A stretch of 64,000 nt of DNA from contig DILV01000039.1 of assembly GCA_002425225.1 (NCBI GenBank), positions 1 through 64,000 of the forward strand. Reading direction: 5' to 3'. The notes below the pieces were generated by a model. That model had not been told where the DNA came from and did no database searches. It saw only the letters and a list, made by a program, of their open reading frames with translations. Source of the DNA: Thiothrix sp. UBA5583. GTDB lineage: Bacteria > Pseudomonadota > Gammaproteobacteria > Thiotrichales > Thiotrichaceae. The first letter of the stretch is position 1, and each line of letters begins with the position of its first letter. Positions 8,543-18,422 of the stretch are shown piece after piece. Made by a program: the position numbers and the translations under genes.

Positions 8543-9595
8543 TCAGGATACATCCGTGGGCAGGATCAGGGCTTCAATATCCTTGATGGCAGCAACACCT
8601 TGTGCCGCAAACAGTGCCACTGCTGTCTTGCCGACGTGTGCCCAGTGTTCCCGCCCCCATGCTGCGTAAGCGGCAATCTGCCCGGTATCGCCGCTTTCAT
8701 GCCAGTGCCGGTAGGCTTCCAGCAATTGTGGAACCAGCTTTTTGCGCATCGCGGACAAATTGCCGAAATAGAAATGGATAGAAGCGACATTACCCCGTGC
8801 CAGCAGTTCCGGCAGGGTATGCAGACAATCCGCCAGCAGGTCACGCACTGCACGCAACATAATGTCAGCATGGGAAGGTGGCAAGGCAAACAGCATGGAC
8901 TGCCATTGCACATCATCCAGCACCTGCCCGGCTTTCACTTCGCCAATTTCGTGCGCCACGACCGTTTGGGTTTCAGCCGCTGCCAGTTCATCCAGCGCCG
9001 CTTCCATATCAGTATCGAAGTCGTAACAAGCCAGCGCCCGCCCCATTGGATTATCCAGCCCACTCCAGCGCCATTCGTCAACCTTTTCCCACACCATGCG
9101 GCGCAAAGATTCGCGGCGAATAAAAACCTGTTTGCCCTGATTCATGGCGGGTGGGGCTTCCACATCCCGCGCTAGTTCGCGCCCGGCAACCAGAATGGTA
9201 TAGCCGTCCTGCTCGATCACTTGTTCCAGTTCCGCCAGAAAAAACAGCGGGCGGCAACGACGACCATAGCCCGCGCTGTAGACCAAACCTGCGCCATTCA
9301 ACGCAGCGTTGATAGCTTCATTGGCAAACGGCTCGTATTCACCGCAGCCATTGATGGGTAACGGGGCGTAATCTTGCTCGTCCAGCGCATCCCACACCGC
9401 TTCACGTTGGGTGAGCCATTCGCCTACGTCATCGCTGGTTACAACTTCGCTGAGAAGGATGCCTTTTTCCCAACGGTAAAATTCGCGCATTTTCAGCAGG
9501 TACACGCATAAGGTGTAATCTCCCGCGTGGCGGGCGTCGACAATGTGGCAGTTGCGCTGCACTGCCGTGATCAGGTCACTGTGTTGTTCGTGCAT
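8543..9595 (-). CDS. conserved protein of unknown function beside hydrogenase genes
   Basis: This is a 350-residue soluble protein without a signal peptide or membrane segment. It is rich in Trp, Glu and Ala, with a probably helical C-terminal half. I recognise no catalytic motif. It resembles proteins I recall under the label Sfum_1244 family, but I cannot verify that. It ends 30 bases before the HAD gene on the same strand, so the two may be co-transcribed upstream of the hydrogenase operon. The GGTGG before the ATG at 9595 is an acceptable ribosome site. Confidence 0.6.
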   Translation of the reverse strand: MHEQHSDLITAVQRNCHIVDARHAGDYTLCVYLLKMREFYRWEKGILLSEVVTSDDVGEWLTQREAVWDALDEQDYAPLPINGCGEYEPFANEAINAALNGAGLVYSAGYGRRCRPLFFLAELEQVIEQDGYTILVAGRELARDVEAPPAMNQGKQVFIRRESLRRMVWEKVDEWRWSGLDNPMGRALACYDFDTDMEAALDELAAAETQTVVAHEIGEVKAGQVLDDVQWQSMLFALPPSHADIMLRAVRDLLADCLHTLPELLARGNVASIHFYFGNLSAMRKKLVPQLLEAYRHWHESGDTGQIAAYAAWGREHWAHVGKTAVALFAAQGVAAIKDIEALILPTDVS

Positions 9596-9657
9596 AACCC
9601 ACCGCTCGTGAATTCAAATAATAACTGCCTATCAACCACAGCCAATGGCGGCATGGG

Positions 9658-10779
9658 TCAGTACGCGGCAGCCTTGCCCTTCACTGGCGTCACCATCACC
9701 CGCCGGTTCGCCGCCCATGCCGCTGCATCATTGCCCTCCACCAGCGGTTTGCGCTCACCGTAAAAACGCAGCTCGAACTGTTCTTCATCCACCCCGTGAT
9801 CCACCAAATAATTGCGGATAGCAACCGCCCGACGAGCCGACAGCACTTCGTTGTATTCGTCGTCAGCGCGTTGGTCGGAATGGGTTTCGATCCGGTAACG
9901 GTATTGCGGACAGGCTTTCATGTTGTCAGCCACTTTGCTGAGGATACCCATTTTGCCACGGCTGAGGGTTGCTGATCCACCGGGGAACAACTCGGCATAC
10001 AGCAATACTGCCGTGTCACAGGCAAGGGCTGCCGTATCGCTGGTGCTACGAATTTCCACAGGTTTGGCGGCAACGGGTGCTGCAACAGGCTGATCCGGCA
10101 ACTTGTCAGCCATTTTTTCCGGGGCGGATGCTGCGGCATTGGCGGCAGACTTGCCCTGTTTGGCTTGCCATGCCTTGTAATCCTGATCGGCTTTTTGCTT
10201 GGCAGCAATGAAATTGTCCACCGTTTTCAGCACCACCTCATTCAGCCATTTGCCGACGTCGCTGCAATCGGTGGTGTTATGCCCTTCACCCCATGTGCCC
10301 AGCTTGTGGTTGAGTAAGGGATTGCGCAAGGTGCTTGCGCCCTGGGTGAAGGATGTCCAGATACCAGCGGTGCAGCATTGGGCGTTGTATTCAATGCGTG
10401 GTTCGCCCGGTTTGAACGGCCCCAAATGTTTGGGGTAACTGGGGAACATGCTCATTTCCGGCTGACCAGGGGTTTTCTCCAGCTCTTCCTTGCTAAGCAG
10501 GCGCATCCCGGCTTTTTCCAGCCGTTTGACTACCGCGTCTTTCAGGTCGGCTTGCAACTTGAGATTTTTGGGTTTGGCACTGCTGATTACATCATCGAGA
10601 TTGATGTAAATACCGGTCAAACCCTGCAATGACAGGTTGCTGGGCTGGTAATCCTCCTTGCCCACCTGCACTGGTGTATCAGGGCAAGCAGGGTAACGTT
10701 CAGGTTTGGCTTCATTAGCACAGACGCTGCTGATGGATAGCATGGCAAACAGCACAGCCAGTGAATATTTCGGGAACAT
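9658..10779 (-). CDS. exported protein with C-terminal OmpA-like domain
   Basis: A signal peptide (hydrophobic residues 5-20, cleavage near VCA-NEA) is followed by a 200-residue N-terminal domain that I do not recognise. An Ala-rich linker leads to a C-terminal OmpA/MotB peptidoglycan-binding domain at about residues 260-370. The key segment is THSDQRADDEYNEVLSARRA, with the conserved Asp and Arg that grip diaminopimelate. It probably ties the outer membrane or a secretion complex to the wall. It sits at the edge of the polysaccharide region, divergent from a DUF3131 gene, with GGGGTGA as ribosome site and an ATAACAATAAT motif 13 bases upstream of the start. Confidence 0.8.
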   Translation of the reverse strand: MFPKYSLAVLFAMLSISSVCANEAKPERYPACPDTPVQVGKEDYQPSNLSLQGLTGIYINLDDVISSAKPKNLKLQADLKDAVVKRLEKAGMRLLSKEELEKTPGQPEMSMFPSYPKHLGPFKPGEPRIEYNAQCCTAGIWTSFTQGASTLRNPLLNHKLGTWGEGHNTTDCSDVGKWLNEVVLKTVDNFIAAKQKADQDYKAWQAKQGKSAANAAASAPEKMADKLPDQPVAAPVAAKPVEIRSTSDTAALACDTAVLLYAELFPGGSATLSRGKMGILSKVADNMKACPQYRYRIETHSDQRADDEYNEVLSARRAVAIRNYLVDHGVDEEQFELRFYGERKPLVEGNDAAAWAANRRVMVTPVKGKAAAY

Positions 10780-10905
10780 GGCGTGTCACCCCATTATTGT
10801 TATGATGCCTTGATGGTACAGGTGCGTTTGTCCGCCTGCAATTGACACCCGACGATTGTGGGGGTAAGAATCAGCACTTCCCCAAGAGCCGGAATAACAA
10901 TAATC

Positions 10906-12264
10906 ATGCAGCGTTTTACCCCGACCTTGCCCGTGATCCTGTGTTGCAGTATATGGCTAAATGTCGCCCATGCTACCGAATCAGCCAAAGCCGCACCCCA
11001 ACATTGCCCTGCCCGCATTGGGCAACTGGATGAACGCGACCGGGCAATGGCAAAACTGGCATGGCAGTATTTCGAGAACAACCGGCAACCGGAAACCGGG
11101 CTGGTGAATGCAGCGGATAATTATCCTTCCACCACGCTGTGGGATGTTGGCTCAACGCTGGCAGCCTTTATCACCGCTGAAAAACTGGGGCTGATTGAGC
11201 GCGAGCGTTTCGATAAAGACATCGGGCAGATGCTTTACACCCTGCGCAACCTCGATCTGTTCAATGGCGAAGCCCCCAACAAGGTATACAACACCAAAAC
11301 CGCGCAAAAAGTGGATTACCGCAACAAGCCATCACAGACCGGTATCGGTGTTTCCACCTTGGATTTGGGGCGGCTGGTGTCTTGGCTGAATATCCTTGCC
11401 TGCCTGCACCCGCAACACGCTGACAAAGCTCGCAAAGTGCTGGAAAGCTGGAATTTTTGCCGCTTGCTGGAACACGGGCAAATGTACGGCTTAGCCTACC
11501 AGGACGCAGATGGCACGGTGGAAGTCCAGCAGGAAGGCCGTCTCGGTTACGAGCAATACGCCGCCAAAGCCTTTCGCCAGTTGGGTTTCGACCTGAGTTT
11601 GTCGGCGCGTTACCACAATCAGTATGCCACTGATGCCACCGTTTCCGGGGTGAAATTACTGGTGGATTCACGCGATGCCTCGACATTGGGGGCACATAAT
11701 TACGTGGTATCCGAGTCTTACGCGATGGATGCACTGGAACACGGCCTAGATAGCGAAAACAAGCCGCTGCTGGAAACCATTTATCAGGTACAACAACGCC
11801 GTTGGGAACAAACAGGCACTGTCACGGCAGTTTCCGAAGACAATATCGACCGCAAACCCTACTTTGTTTACAACACTATTTTCAGCGATGACATTCCCTG
11901 GGCAGCGATTACCGACAAGGGCGCAGACATGTCGGCGTTACGCACGGTTTCGGTGAAGGCAGCGGTTTCGATGGCGTATTTATTCCCAGAGCGTGAATAC
12001 AGCAAAGTGTTGCTGGCAACAGTGCAAGCTGCCAAAAACCCCAAAGGTGGCTGGTATTCAGGCATTTACGAAGATTCCGCATTGGGTGTGAACAAGGCAA
12101 CCACGGCGAATACCAACGGGGTTATCCTGTCGGTGTTGCTGCATAAACTGTACGGTTCGCTGAACCAGCAATGTCAGCAGTGTGGCAAAGGGGTGACGCT
12201 GACACCGGAATTTCTGGCGTTTAATCAGAATAAGAAGCAGTGTTTGGCGGCGGGGAAGTTTTAA
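10906..12264 (+). CDS. periplasmic DUF3131 protein 1
   Basis: This is a DUF3131 protein of 452 residues with a cleavable signal (hydrophobic core, AHA-T near residue 23). Shared family blocks are TGLVNAADNYPSTTLWD, EGRLGYEQYAAK, VVSESYAMDALEHGLD, TAVSEDNID, GWYSGIYE and TANTNGVILSVLL. The pattern of repeated helices with conserved aromatic and acidic residues suggests an alpha/alpha toroid like many glycan-acting enzymes; that is inference. The C-terminus has a CxxCGKGVTL knuckle. I chose the ATG at 10906 because it begins a proper signal peptide; a GTG 48 bases upstream does not. It has two paralogues in this window (14081-15565, 25889-27205). Confidence 0.85.
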   Translation: MQRFTPTLPVILCCSIWLNVAHATESAKAAPQHCPARIGQLDERDRAMAKLAWQYFENNRQPETGLVNAADNYPSTTLWDVGSTLAAFITAEKLGLIERERFDKDIGQMLYTLRNLDLFNGEAPNKVYNTKTAQKVDYRNKPSQTGIGVSTLDLGRLVSWLNILACLHPQHADKARKVLESWNFCRLLEHGQMYGLAYQDADGTVEVQQEGRLGYEQYAAKAFRQLGFDLSLSARYHNQYATDATVSGVKLLVDSRDASTLGAHNYVVSESYAMDALEHGLDSENKPLLETIYQVQQRRWEQTGTVTAVSEDNIDRKPYFVYNTIFSDDIPWAAITDKGADMSALRTVSVKAAVSMAYLFPEREYSKVLLATVQAAKNPKGGWYSGIYEDSALGVNKATTANTNGVILSVLLHKLYGSLNQQCQQCGKGVTLTPEFLAFNQNKKQCLAAGKF

Positions 12265-12297
12265 TGAAGCGGGTCAATTGTTACATGAAAATTCAGG

Positions 12298-14103
12298 TTA
12301 AAACTGCCAGCCCCGACTGACTGTCACCGAACCATCCTTGAGATTGTCGCCGGGGAACGCATTCGTGCCGTAATTGCTGTATTCGACTTTCCACTTACCC
12401 AGCTTTTTGGGGTTGCTGTAGCCGACTACGTAATTCCAGTTGGGATTGCCGCCTTCCAGCGGCACACTGGCAGTGGTGCGGGCATACCAGTGTGGGGTCG
12501 GGTTCCATTGCAGTGTCCCACTCAGGCTGGGCTTGCCCTTGACCGGCACACTCAGGTTGGCGGAAGCTGCCAGCTTGCGCTTTTCCAGTGCGGTGGATTT
12601 GACCTTGTGCCCGATATTGACCACTGCCTTGTCCAGCCCCAAGCCGTCACCAGGTTTGAGCGGCCCCCAGTTGTTGATCTGGGCTGACCAGCCACCCGGC
12701 TTATGGTCGGCATACCCCGCACTCCAGGCATAACCTGGCTCACCATCCTTGAACGAGGCATTGCCGCTGATAAACCAGTCGGGTTTGGGCGACCAGCTAG
12801 CACTAACAGAAACGGTGTTGCTACCATCCTTGAGTGACACACTATCGGCAAAACTGCCTGCCAAGCGCAGTTTGGGCTTACCCTGCCTACTATCCACCAT
12901 GCCAGTGGTACTGTGTGACTGGAGACCATCGTCCAATGGCGCTTCCACGTACACAGGAATGTCACCTGTCGCAGAAACCGCAACCACAGCGGGCAACTCC
13001 TCTGCTGCTGTTGGCGGCAGACCGGCTTGCGCCCTGACCGCTTTTTTCGGAGCTGCTGCCGCTTGCTGTCGCGGCACATCCCCCACATTGCCTCTTGCGC
13101 CTTGCTCACCTTGTGCGGGCAAGGCTGGTTCTGAAGGGGAAACAATCACGATCGGTACAACCGGACGTTCACCAGCAGGCACAGCCGCAACAGGTTCTGC
13201 TGTTACCGCAGGTACACTAGCGGTAGCACGTGGTGCTGCATGTCGGGGGCGTGCAGGCGGACGTGACGTGTCAACCCGCCTGACGGGAGGAGATGACGTG
13301 GTTTGTGTGACCTGTGCTGGTGCTGCTGCTTGTTGTGCGGCAACAGGCGGGCTTGTTGCCGGTTTTGCCGGAACTGCTGCAACGCTTTTGTTTTGTTCAA
13401 CCGGACACAGCGGTTGCCATGCAAACGGGTACGGGGTCGATGGTTCTGCCGGTGCTGGCACAGAGCTAACTTGCTCCCTGCGCTGGTTGGCATCCGGGGT
13501 AGCTTCTTCCCGTGCCAGCAGGCCGGTTTCAGGGTGCGGAAAACACTGTTTGCGGTAAATCCGGTGCAGGAACAAGTGATACGCGCTGGGGGCGATGCGG
13601 ATTTCATCCAGCAACAACGGCACAAAACGCTCAGGTGGATCAGGGGTAAAAAAGCCCCATTGCCGGAAACCTGCCCATTTCAAAGGTGCGTCACCCGCAG
13701 GTGTTTTGTTCAAGCCGGAGGATTGCAACCACAGGTCATAAAACTTCTGCTCTTCCAGCACCGCACAATAATCCCATTGCAACGCCACCTGTTCGGAGGT
13801 GGTACGCAAATCAGGAAAGCGGCTCGCGGTTTGTTGCAGGGTGTGCAGTGCAATGTCGAGTGTCCCGGCGTGCAGACTGGCTTGCCCCGGCTGTTTGCCC
13901 AGCCATTCATCCGGCCACTGCTGACCGGGTGCTGCGATATTGAAGAGCCGCTCAAGCTGACCCGCCGCCACCTGACTGTCAGCCGCACAAGCAAGTTTTT
14001 CCAGTGTTTGCAGCAAGGGAGGCTGTGCCAGCGTGACCGGCATCCATAAACAGCCCCCTGTTACCAATAGCAACAGGCTTTTATTTGATCTCGCAAGTAT
14101 CAC
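12298..14103 (-). CDS. outer-membrane-like protein with Pro-rich linker and duplicated beta module
   Basis: The protein has about 600 residues. A signal peptide (RSNK then LLLLV, TLA-Q) is followed by a helical N-terminal domain containing several Cys, to about residue 215. A long Pro/Ala/Val-rich linker covers about 215-400. The C-terminal beta-rich region of about 190 residues contains two related modules, each with a W-x-P-x-P-x-W start, a G-N-x-x motif, a GY strand and an N-(W/Y)-G turn. The protein ends in GWQF, the aromatic C-terminus typical of outer-membrane barrels. The start is uncertain: no ATG suits, and I chose GTG 14103 over TTG 14121. The reading frame overlaps the preceding DUF3131 gene. 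Export or anchoring of a polysaccharide is a guess from context. Confidence 0.65.
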   Translation of the reverse strand: MILARSNKSLLLLVTGGCLWMPVTLAQPPLLQTLEKLACAADSQVAAGQLERLFNIAAPGQQWPDEWLGKQPGQASLHAGTLDIALHTLQQTASRFPDLRTTSEQVALQWDYCAVLEEQKFYDLWLQSSGLNKTPAGDAPLKWAGFRQWGFFTPDPPERFVPLLLDEIRIAPSAYHLFLHRIYRKQCFPHPETGLLAREEATPDANQRREQVSSVPAPAEPSTPYPFAWQPLCPVEQNKSVAAVPAKPATSPPVAAQQAAAPAQVTQTTSSPPVRRVDTSRPPARPRHAAPRATASVPAVTAEPVAAVPAGERPVVPIVIVSPSEPALPAQGEQGARGNVGDVPRQQAAAAPKKAVRAQAGLPPTAAEELPAVVAVSATGDIPVYVEAPLDDGLQSHSTTGMVDSRQGKPKLRLAGSFADSVSLKDGSNTVSVSASWSPKPDWFISGNASFKDGEPGYAWSAGYADHKPGGWSAQINNWGPLKPGDGLGLDKAVVNIGHKVKSTALEKRKLAASANLSVPVKGKPSLSGTLQWNPTPHWYARTTASVPLEGGNPNWNYVVGYSNPKKLGKWKVEYSNYGTNAFPGDNLKDGSVTVSRGWQF

Positions 14104-15565
14104 AGGTGTTGGCTTTGGCAACGTCCAGCGTCAAGCCACGCTTACAACGTTTGCATACCGGATAAAACTCACCATACTTTTTGTACAGCAGCAAGCTCAT
14201 GATGATGCCATTGGTATTGGCGGTAATCGCTTTGTTGTAACCACCACCGTTTTCATAAATGCCAGAATACCAGCCCCGTTCTGGGTCATACGCCGTGCCG
14301 ACAGTGTATGCCAGTTCCTTGCTGTAAGGGTCTTCCGGGAACAAAATCGCTAGGGACAATGCCGCTTTCACCGAAACGGTTCTGAGATTGTCGTAACGTA
14401 CACCCTTATCCGTGGTAGCGTTCCACGGCAACCCGGCAGTGAAAATAGTGTTGTAGAGGAAGAAAGGTTTTTGATCGAGGTTGTCTTCCGACACCGCAGT
14501 GACAATGCCGGTTTCCTGCCAACGCCGTTTTTGCACCTCATAGATGTTTGCCAACAGTGGCTGGTTTTCAGCATCAATACCGTTTTCCACCGCATCCATC
14601 GCATACGATTCTGTCACCACGTAATTGTACGCCCCCAAATCACGCGGGTCGCGGCTGTCATAGGCAATCGGTACATCATAAATGTTGGTGACAGCACGGA
14701 ATTTATTGTTGTAGGTTGCCGAAATCTGCTGGTCATAACCCAGTTCTCGGAAAATCTTGCCTGCGTACTGTTCGTAACCCAACCGCCCTTCCTGCGCCAA
14801 CACAATGGCTTTTTCCTTGGAAGCCGGGTCACGGTACAAACCAAACATTTGCCCGTCTTTGATCAGGCGGGTCATGTCCCAACGCTCAATCACCTTTTTC
14901 GCCGGATAAGCGTATTTCGGGTGCATACAGCCCAGCGTATTCAGCCAGGAAATGATACGGGCAAGGTCAAGGGCAGAAATACCGATACCTTCCGGGGCTG
15001 GCTGGTTGCGGTAGTCGACCATTGCCCCGGTGGAGGCATGGTAAACCTTGTTGGGAGCCTCCTTGTTGAACAGTTCCATGTTGGTGAAAGTCTTGAACAT
15101 GGCCTGGATGCGCTCATCAAAGGTTTTCTCGTCAATCAAGCCAAGATCGTGCGCGGCAATAGTTGCAGCGAGTGCCGAGCCAGTATCCCACATGGTGGTG
15201 GAAGGGTATTTATCCGCTGCGTTATACAAACCTGTAGTCGGGTTATAGTTGTTTTCAAAGTATTTCCAAGCAATTTTTGCCATTTCCAGATCTTTGCTGC
15301 ACAAGGCTTGGGGTTCGCCCAGACAACGTTGATCCGGCCCTTTCGACAGTTCACAAAAGGTGTCGGAACGGGAACTGCCAGCACGCTGACTCACCAAATC
15401 CAGCAAACTGCCGCGATTATCGGCGCTGTTGGCGGGTGTTGGCGGTGTACCACCGTTGAGGGCGAAAATGATGCCTATTGCCAGCAACAAACCAGCCAGC
15501 CATGCGCCACCAATCTGCAAGGGATACCGCTGCCACCAGCGGTCATGATTATTTTTCTGCGTCAT
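14081..15565 (-). CDS. membrane-anchored DUF3131 protein 2
   Basis: This is the second DUF3131 paralogue, 494 residues. One N-terminal membrane segment (about residues 17-36, IGGAWLAGLLLAIGIIFAL) has no cleavage site, so the domain is probably tethered on the periplasmic side. It shares TTGLYNAADKYPSTTMWD, EGRLGYEQYA, VVTESYAMDAVENGID, TAVSEDN and WYSGIYE with copy 1. The C-terminus has CKRCKRGLTL followed by CDTC, a possible zinc or disulfide knuckle longer than in copy 1. It starts inside the end of the coiled-coil gene, which suggests coupling with the regulatory operon upstream. Confidence 0.85.
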   Translation of the reverse strand: MTQKNNHDRWWQRYPLQIGGAWLAGLLLAIGIIFALNGGTPPTPANSADNRGSLLDLVSQRAGSSRSDTFCELSKGPDQRCLGEPQALCSKDLEMAKIAWKYFENNYNPTTGLYNAADKYPSTTMWDTGSALAATIAAHDLGLIDEKTFDERIQAMFKTFTNMELFNKEAPNKVYHASTGAMVDYRNQPAPEGIGISALDLARIISWLNTLGCMHPKYAYPAKKVIERWDMTRLIKDGQMFGLYRDPASKEKAIVLAQEGRLGYEQYAGKIFRELGYDQQISATYNNKFRAVTNIYDVPIAYDSRDPRDLGAYNYVVTESYAMDAVENGIDAENQPLLANIYEVQKRRWQETGIVTAVSEDNLDQKPFFLYNTIFTAGLPWNATTDKGVRYDNLRTVSVKAALSLAILFPEDPYSKELAYTVGTAYDPERGWYSGIYENGGGYNKAITANTNGIIMSLLLYKKYGEFYPVCKRCKRGLTLDVAKANTCDTCEIK

Positions 15566-16070
15566 TATTTAACTCCCCCAAAACGGCATCGAGTTCTTTG
15601 CGTACTGCATCCACATTGGTGCTGGTATCACCGCTTTTCCATGCGCCCGTCAGCTTGTCGATTGGCCCCATTAGCCCTTGCAACCTGGCTTTGTGAGCGG
15701 TGAAAGTTTCACCTGTCTCCCAAATGGTTTTTTTAGTGCTGACGAGTTTCTCTGCCGCTTCTGTCCCTTTGCCCTCGGCCCGCAAGCGTTCTGCCTGATT
15801 GACTATTGACAGGGTTTTATACAAGCTCAGGCGTTTTTGCAGGGCGGTGAGTTTCTGGTTAGCGGCATCATCGGCTTCCTTGCCGAGTTTGGTGGTGACA
15901 GTGTTGATGGCATCCAGCTTTTCTGCCAGTGGTTCGAGCGTAGTAGCCAATGTTGTTGTTGTGGCTTGCTGCCCGTGTTGCAAGCTGGCGTGCAGTTGCT
16001 GGTTCTGGATGATCAGGTAAACCACCAAAACCAGCAGCGTGCTGAGTAACAGGTGTTGCAAGCTATTCAT
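15549..16070 (-). CDS. membrane-anchored coiled-coil protein, unknown function
   Basis: This is a 173-residue protein with a single N-terminal membrane segment (residues 6-22). The rest is a long charged helical region rich in Leu, Lys, Glu and Ala, probably a coiled coil outside the cytoplasm. There is no enzyme motif. Strong ribosome site AGGGGAATACCG-ATG. It lies between the hybrid kinase and DUF3131 protein 2, overlapping the latter by 17 bases, so it may be a scaffold or partner of that protein. I do not recognise a family. Confidence 0.65.
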   Translation of the reverse strand: MNSLQHLLLSTLLVLVVYLIIQNQQLHASLQHGQQATTTTLATTLEPLAEKLDAINTVTTKLGKEADDAANQKLTALQKRLSLYKTLSIVNQAERLRAEGKGTEAAEKLVSTKKTIWETGETFTAHKARLQGLMGPIDKLTGAWKSGDTSTNVDAVRKELDAVLGELNNDAEK

Positions 16071-16082
16071 CGGTATTCCCCT

Positions 16083-17426
16083 TTACACCGTGGCGGGACA
16101 CCAGTCCAGCAAGGTACTTGCCAATGTGTCCATCTGGATGGGTTTGGTCAGGCAGGCATTCATGCCCGCTGCCAAGTATTCTTGTTCGTCGCCCTTCATG
16201 GCATTGGCGGTCAGCGCGATGATCGGCGTGGCTGCCAAATGCGGGAACTCGGCACGGATGCGGCGCGTGGCTTCCACCCCGCTTATGCCAGGCATCTGGA
16301 TGTCCATCAAAATCAGCGCAAACGTCGCCTGACGCAGACAGTCAAGTGCCTGAAAACCGTCTTCTGCCAACGTAACGTGGTAGCCGAGTTTTGCCAGCAT
16401 TCCTCTCGCTACCATCTGGTTGACCTTGTGGTCTTCCACCACCAGAATGCGCACGGGTTCATCACCATCATTGGTAGCTCTGGGCACGCGCAGCGCATCA
16501 GATGACGGCACGCTGGCGACAGGCGACTGGTAATGCAAGTCGATTACCGGAATTTCAAACCAAAAGGTGCTGCCTTCCCCAAGAGTGCTGTTCACCCCGA
16601 TCGCACCGCCCATCAACGTGATCAGTTTGCGGCTGATCGCCAATCCCAGCCCGGTTCCGCCGTGGTTGTGCTGGTCATAACGGCTGATCTGGCTGAAGGC
16701 ATGGAATAGTTTGTCCTGCTTTTCTGGCGAAATACCCGCACCGGTATCCTGCACTTCAAAACGCAGCACATCCCCATCCACCGGTTTTACCCGCACAATG
16801 ATTTTGCCCTGTTGGGTAAACTTGATGGCATTGCCGATCAGGTTGAGCAACACCTGTCGCAAACGCAGCGAATCACCGTGTAACTGTTTCGGCAAACCCT
16901 CTGCCACGTGCGTTTCCAGTGCCAACTGCTTTTGCTCTGCAATGGTACGCATGGTGGCAATCACGTTGGGCAGGATGTCGCACAAGCGGAAGGGTTCATC
17001 CAGTAGCTCCAGCTTGCCTGCTTCCAGTCGTGAAATATCGAGGATGTCGTTGATAATGACGAGTAAGGACTGTGCCGATTGCAGGATAGTGTCCACCTGA
17101 TGCGCCTGTTCCGGCTGCAAGGTCGTGTGCTGCAACAGCGTGGTCATGCCAATGATGCCATTCATCGGTGTGCGGATTTCATGGCTCATGGCAGCAAGGA
17201 AAGCACTTTTGGCACGATTGGCGGTCAAGGCTTGGTCACGTGCTTCCACTAATTCACGGGTGCGTTCTTCCATGCGCTGTTCGAGTGAATCCGCCAGAGC
17301 GCGTAATTCCTGATTGGTCTGGTACAGTGCTAGGCTTTTGTGTTCCAGCAACTGTTCAGCCTGTTTACGGGCGCGACGCTCCCTATCCAGACGCTTTTCC
17401 AGCCGAACCAGCATTTCCGCAGTCAT
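16083..17426 (-). CDS. cytoplasmic hybrid histidine kinase paired with H-NOX
   Basis: This hybrid kinase has no sensor domain or membrane segment of its own. A coiled-coil N-terminus (residues 1-70) leads into HisKA with H82 ([11 protein letters not shown]) and HATPase with N box [12 protein letters not shown]1 DTGAGIS and G2 GGTGLGL. A receiver domain at about 326-440 has D375 ([10 protein letters not shown]). Genes for such kinases commonly sit next to H-NOX genes, whose product acts as a detached NO/O2 sensor. Here the H-NOX gene ends two bases upstream. The downstream HPt protein (18023-18379) is the likely next phosphate carrier. Confidence 0.9.
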   Translation of the reverse strand: MTAEMLVRLEKRLDRERRARKQAEQLLEHKSLALYQTNQELRALADSLEQRMEERTRELVEARDQALTANRAKSAFLAAMSHEIRTPMNGIIGMTTLLQHTTLQPEQAHQVDTILQSAQSLLVIINDILDISRLEAGKLELLDEPFRLCDILPNVIATMRTIAEQKQLALETHVAEGLPKQLHGDSLRLRQVLLNLIGNAIKFTQQGKIIVRVKPVDGDVLRFEVQDTGAGISPEKQDKLFHAFSQISRYDQHNHGGTGLGLAISRKLITLMGGAIGVNSTLGEGSTFWFEIPVIDLHYQSPVASVPSSDALRVPRATNDGDEPVRILVVEDHKVNQMVARGMLAKLGYHVTLAEDGFQALDCLRQATFALILMDIQMPGISGVEATRRIRAEFPHLAATPIIALTANAMKGDEQEYLAAGMNACLTKPIQMDTLASTLLDWCPATV

Positions 17427-17428
17427 GT

Positions 17429-17980
17429 TCAGGCTGCCATGCGGGTAATATGGAATGCGACCTGTGTCCCCTGGCCTGCCGACTGGTCAATGATTTCCAC
17501 CTGGGCTTTTTCATTGAAATGGCTGAGGCAGCCTTCGATCAAGCCTTCCGCCAGTGATGCAAACGGATGCCTGGAACGATAGACCATCACGAGTTTGCGG
17601 TCATCGGCACTGCGAGTGGTGTCAAACGTGGGTAATTCGGCATCTGGATACAGCTTGCGTACTTCGATATGCACATAATTTTCAATGGAGTCCAGAAAAT
17701 CAAAGGCATTACGGGTATTTTGGAAAAAGCTGGGGTACAGCTCAACAAACCGCCCGAACAGGTGTTGCCCAAAAATTTTCACCAAGGCCGGAACTGGCAG
17801 GCGGGTTTCTTTGGACAGACTTTGCACCAATGCCAGCATTTCAGAATGCGGGTAAGTGCCAACGGCAGTGTATGCCCCACCGGAAGGTAGGTCAGAATCA
17901 TCAATGATGTCATCAACCATGGCAGGCGAGAACTTACTCTCGACCATTTCCAGAAATTCGGTAAAAACCAGACCTTTCAT
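17429..17980 (-). CDS. H-NOX (heme NO/O2-binding) sensor protein
   Basis: This is a 183-residue stand-alone H-NOX domain. It starts [14 protein letters not shown] and has the [10 protein letters not shown] block. The probable proximal heme ligand is H104, followed by P112 and P117. The YxSxR heme-propionate motif reads Y134-R-S136-R-H138, so the last Arg is His, with an Arg one position earlier. Members bind NO (some O2) through ferrous heme and switch a partner kinase or cyclase. It is encoded directly upstream of a sensorless hybrid kinase, the classic H-NOX/kinase arrangement. Ribosome site AGGGGGTATC-ATG. Confidence 0.85.
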   Translation of the reverse strand: MKGLVFTEFLEMVESKFSPAMVDDIIDDSDLPSGGAYTAVGTYPHSEMLALVQSLSKETRLPVPALVKIFGQHLFGRFVELYPSFFQNTRNAFDFLDSIENYVHIEVRKLYPDAELPTFDTTRSADDRKLVMVYRSRHPFASLAEGLIEGCLSHFNEKAQVEIIDQSAGQGTQVAFHITRMAA

Positions 17981-18022
17981 GATACCCCCTGTAAAGATTG
18001 GGAAACCGTTATTGTTTGTTTT

Positions 18023-18379
18023 TCAGGCCGACACCTGACGGCTCTCCAGCCAGACCAGCACTTGTGCATATTCCGCCGCCAGTTGGCGCAAATGTTCACT
18101 GGCACGCGGCTGGTCGTGATCATCCTTGAACTCTTCTAGCAAACGCGCAAACTCAGCCATGTTGAAAGCACCAATCAGTTTGCTGCTGGATTTGAGCTTG
18201 TGGCAAATCGCCCCGACCTGGGCAGTATCAGCCTGCTGCACACAAACAGGTAACTCAGTCAGTGCCGCAGTAACATCTTTATGGAAAAAATCAAGTAACT
18301 CAGCGAATTCATCTGCCATGAGTTCCTGAAGCATGGTGAAGGTTTCTTCGTCAACAACCTGAGAGGCATTTGTGCTCAT
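18023..18379 (-). CDS. histidine phosphotransfer (HPt) protein
   Basis: This is a 118-residue single HPt four-helix bundle. Phospho-accepting H60 sits in ICHKLKSSSKLIGA, the usual HxLKGxS-like signature with Ser for Gly. It has no other domain. It is the first gene of the operon HPt, H-NOX, hybrid kinase, coiled coil, DUF3131 protein 2. It probably carries phosphate from the hybrid kinase to the receiver-PP2C protein encoded divergently 108 bases away; that link is inference from the gene set. Confidence 0.88.
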   Translation of the reverse strand: MSTNASQVVDEETFTMLQELMADEFAELLDFFHKDVTAALTELPVCVQQADTAQVGAICHKLKSSSKLIGAFNMAEFARLLEEFKDDHDQPRASEHLRQLAAEYAQVLVWLESRQVSA

Positions 18380-18422
18380 AATCCATTACCTGCGTTTATC
18401 TTATATTTGTATATTTTGGTAT

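Noticed and set aside
14471..15703. 410-codon plus-strand frame opposite DUF3131 protein 2
   Set aside because: The opposite strand encodes a protein with paralogues in the window; the plus frame has no recognisable motif or ribosome site.
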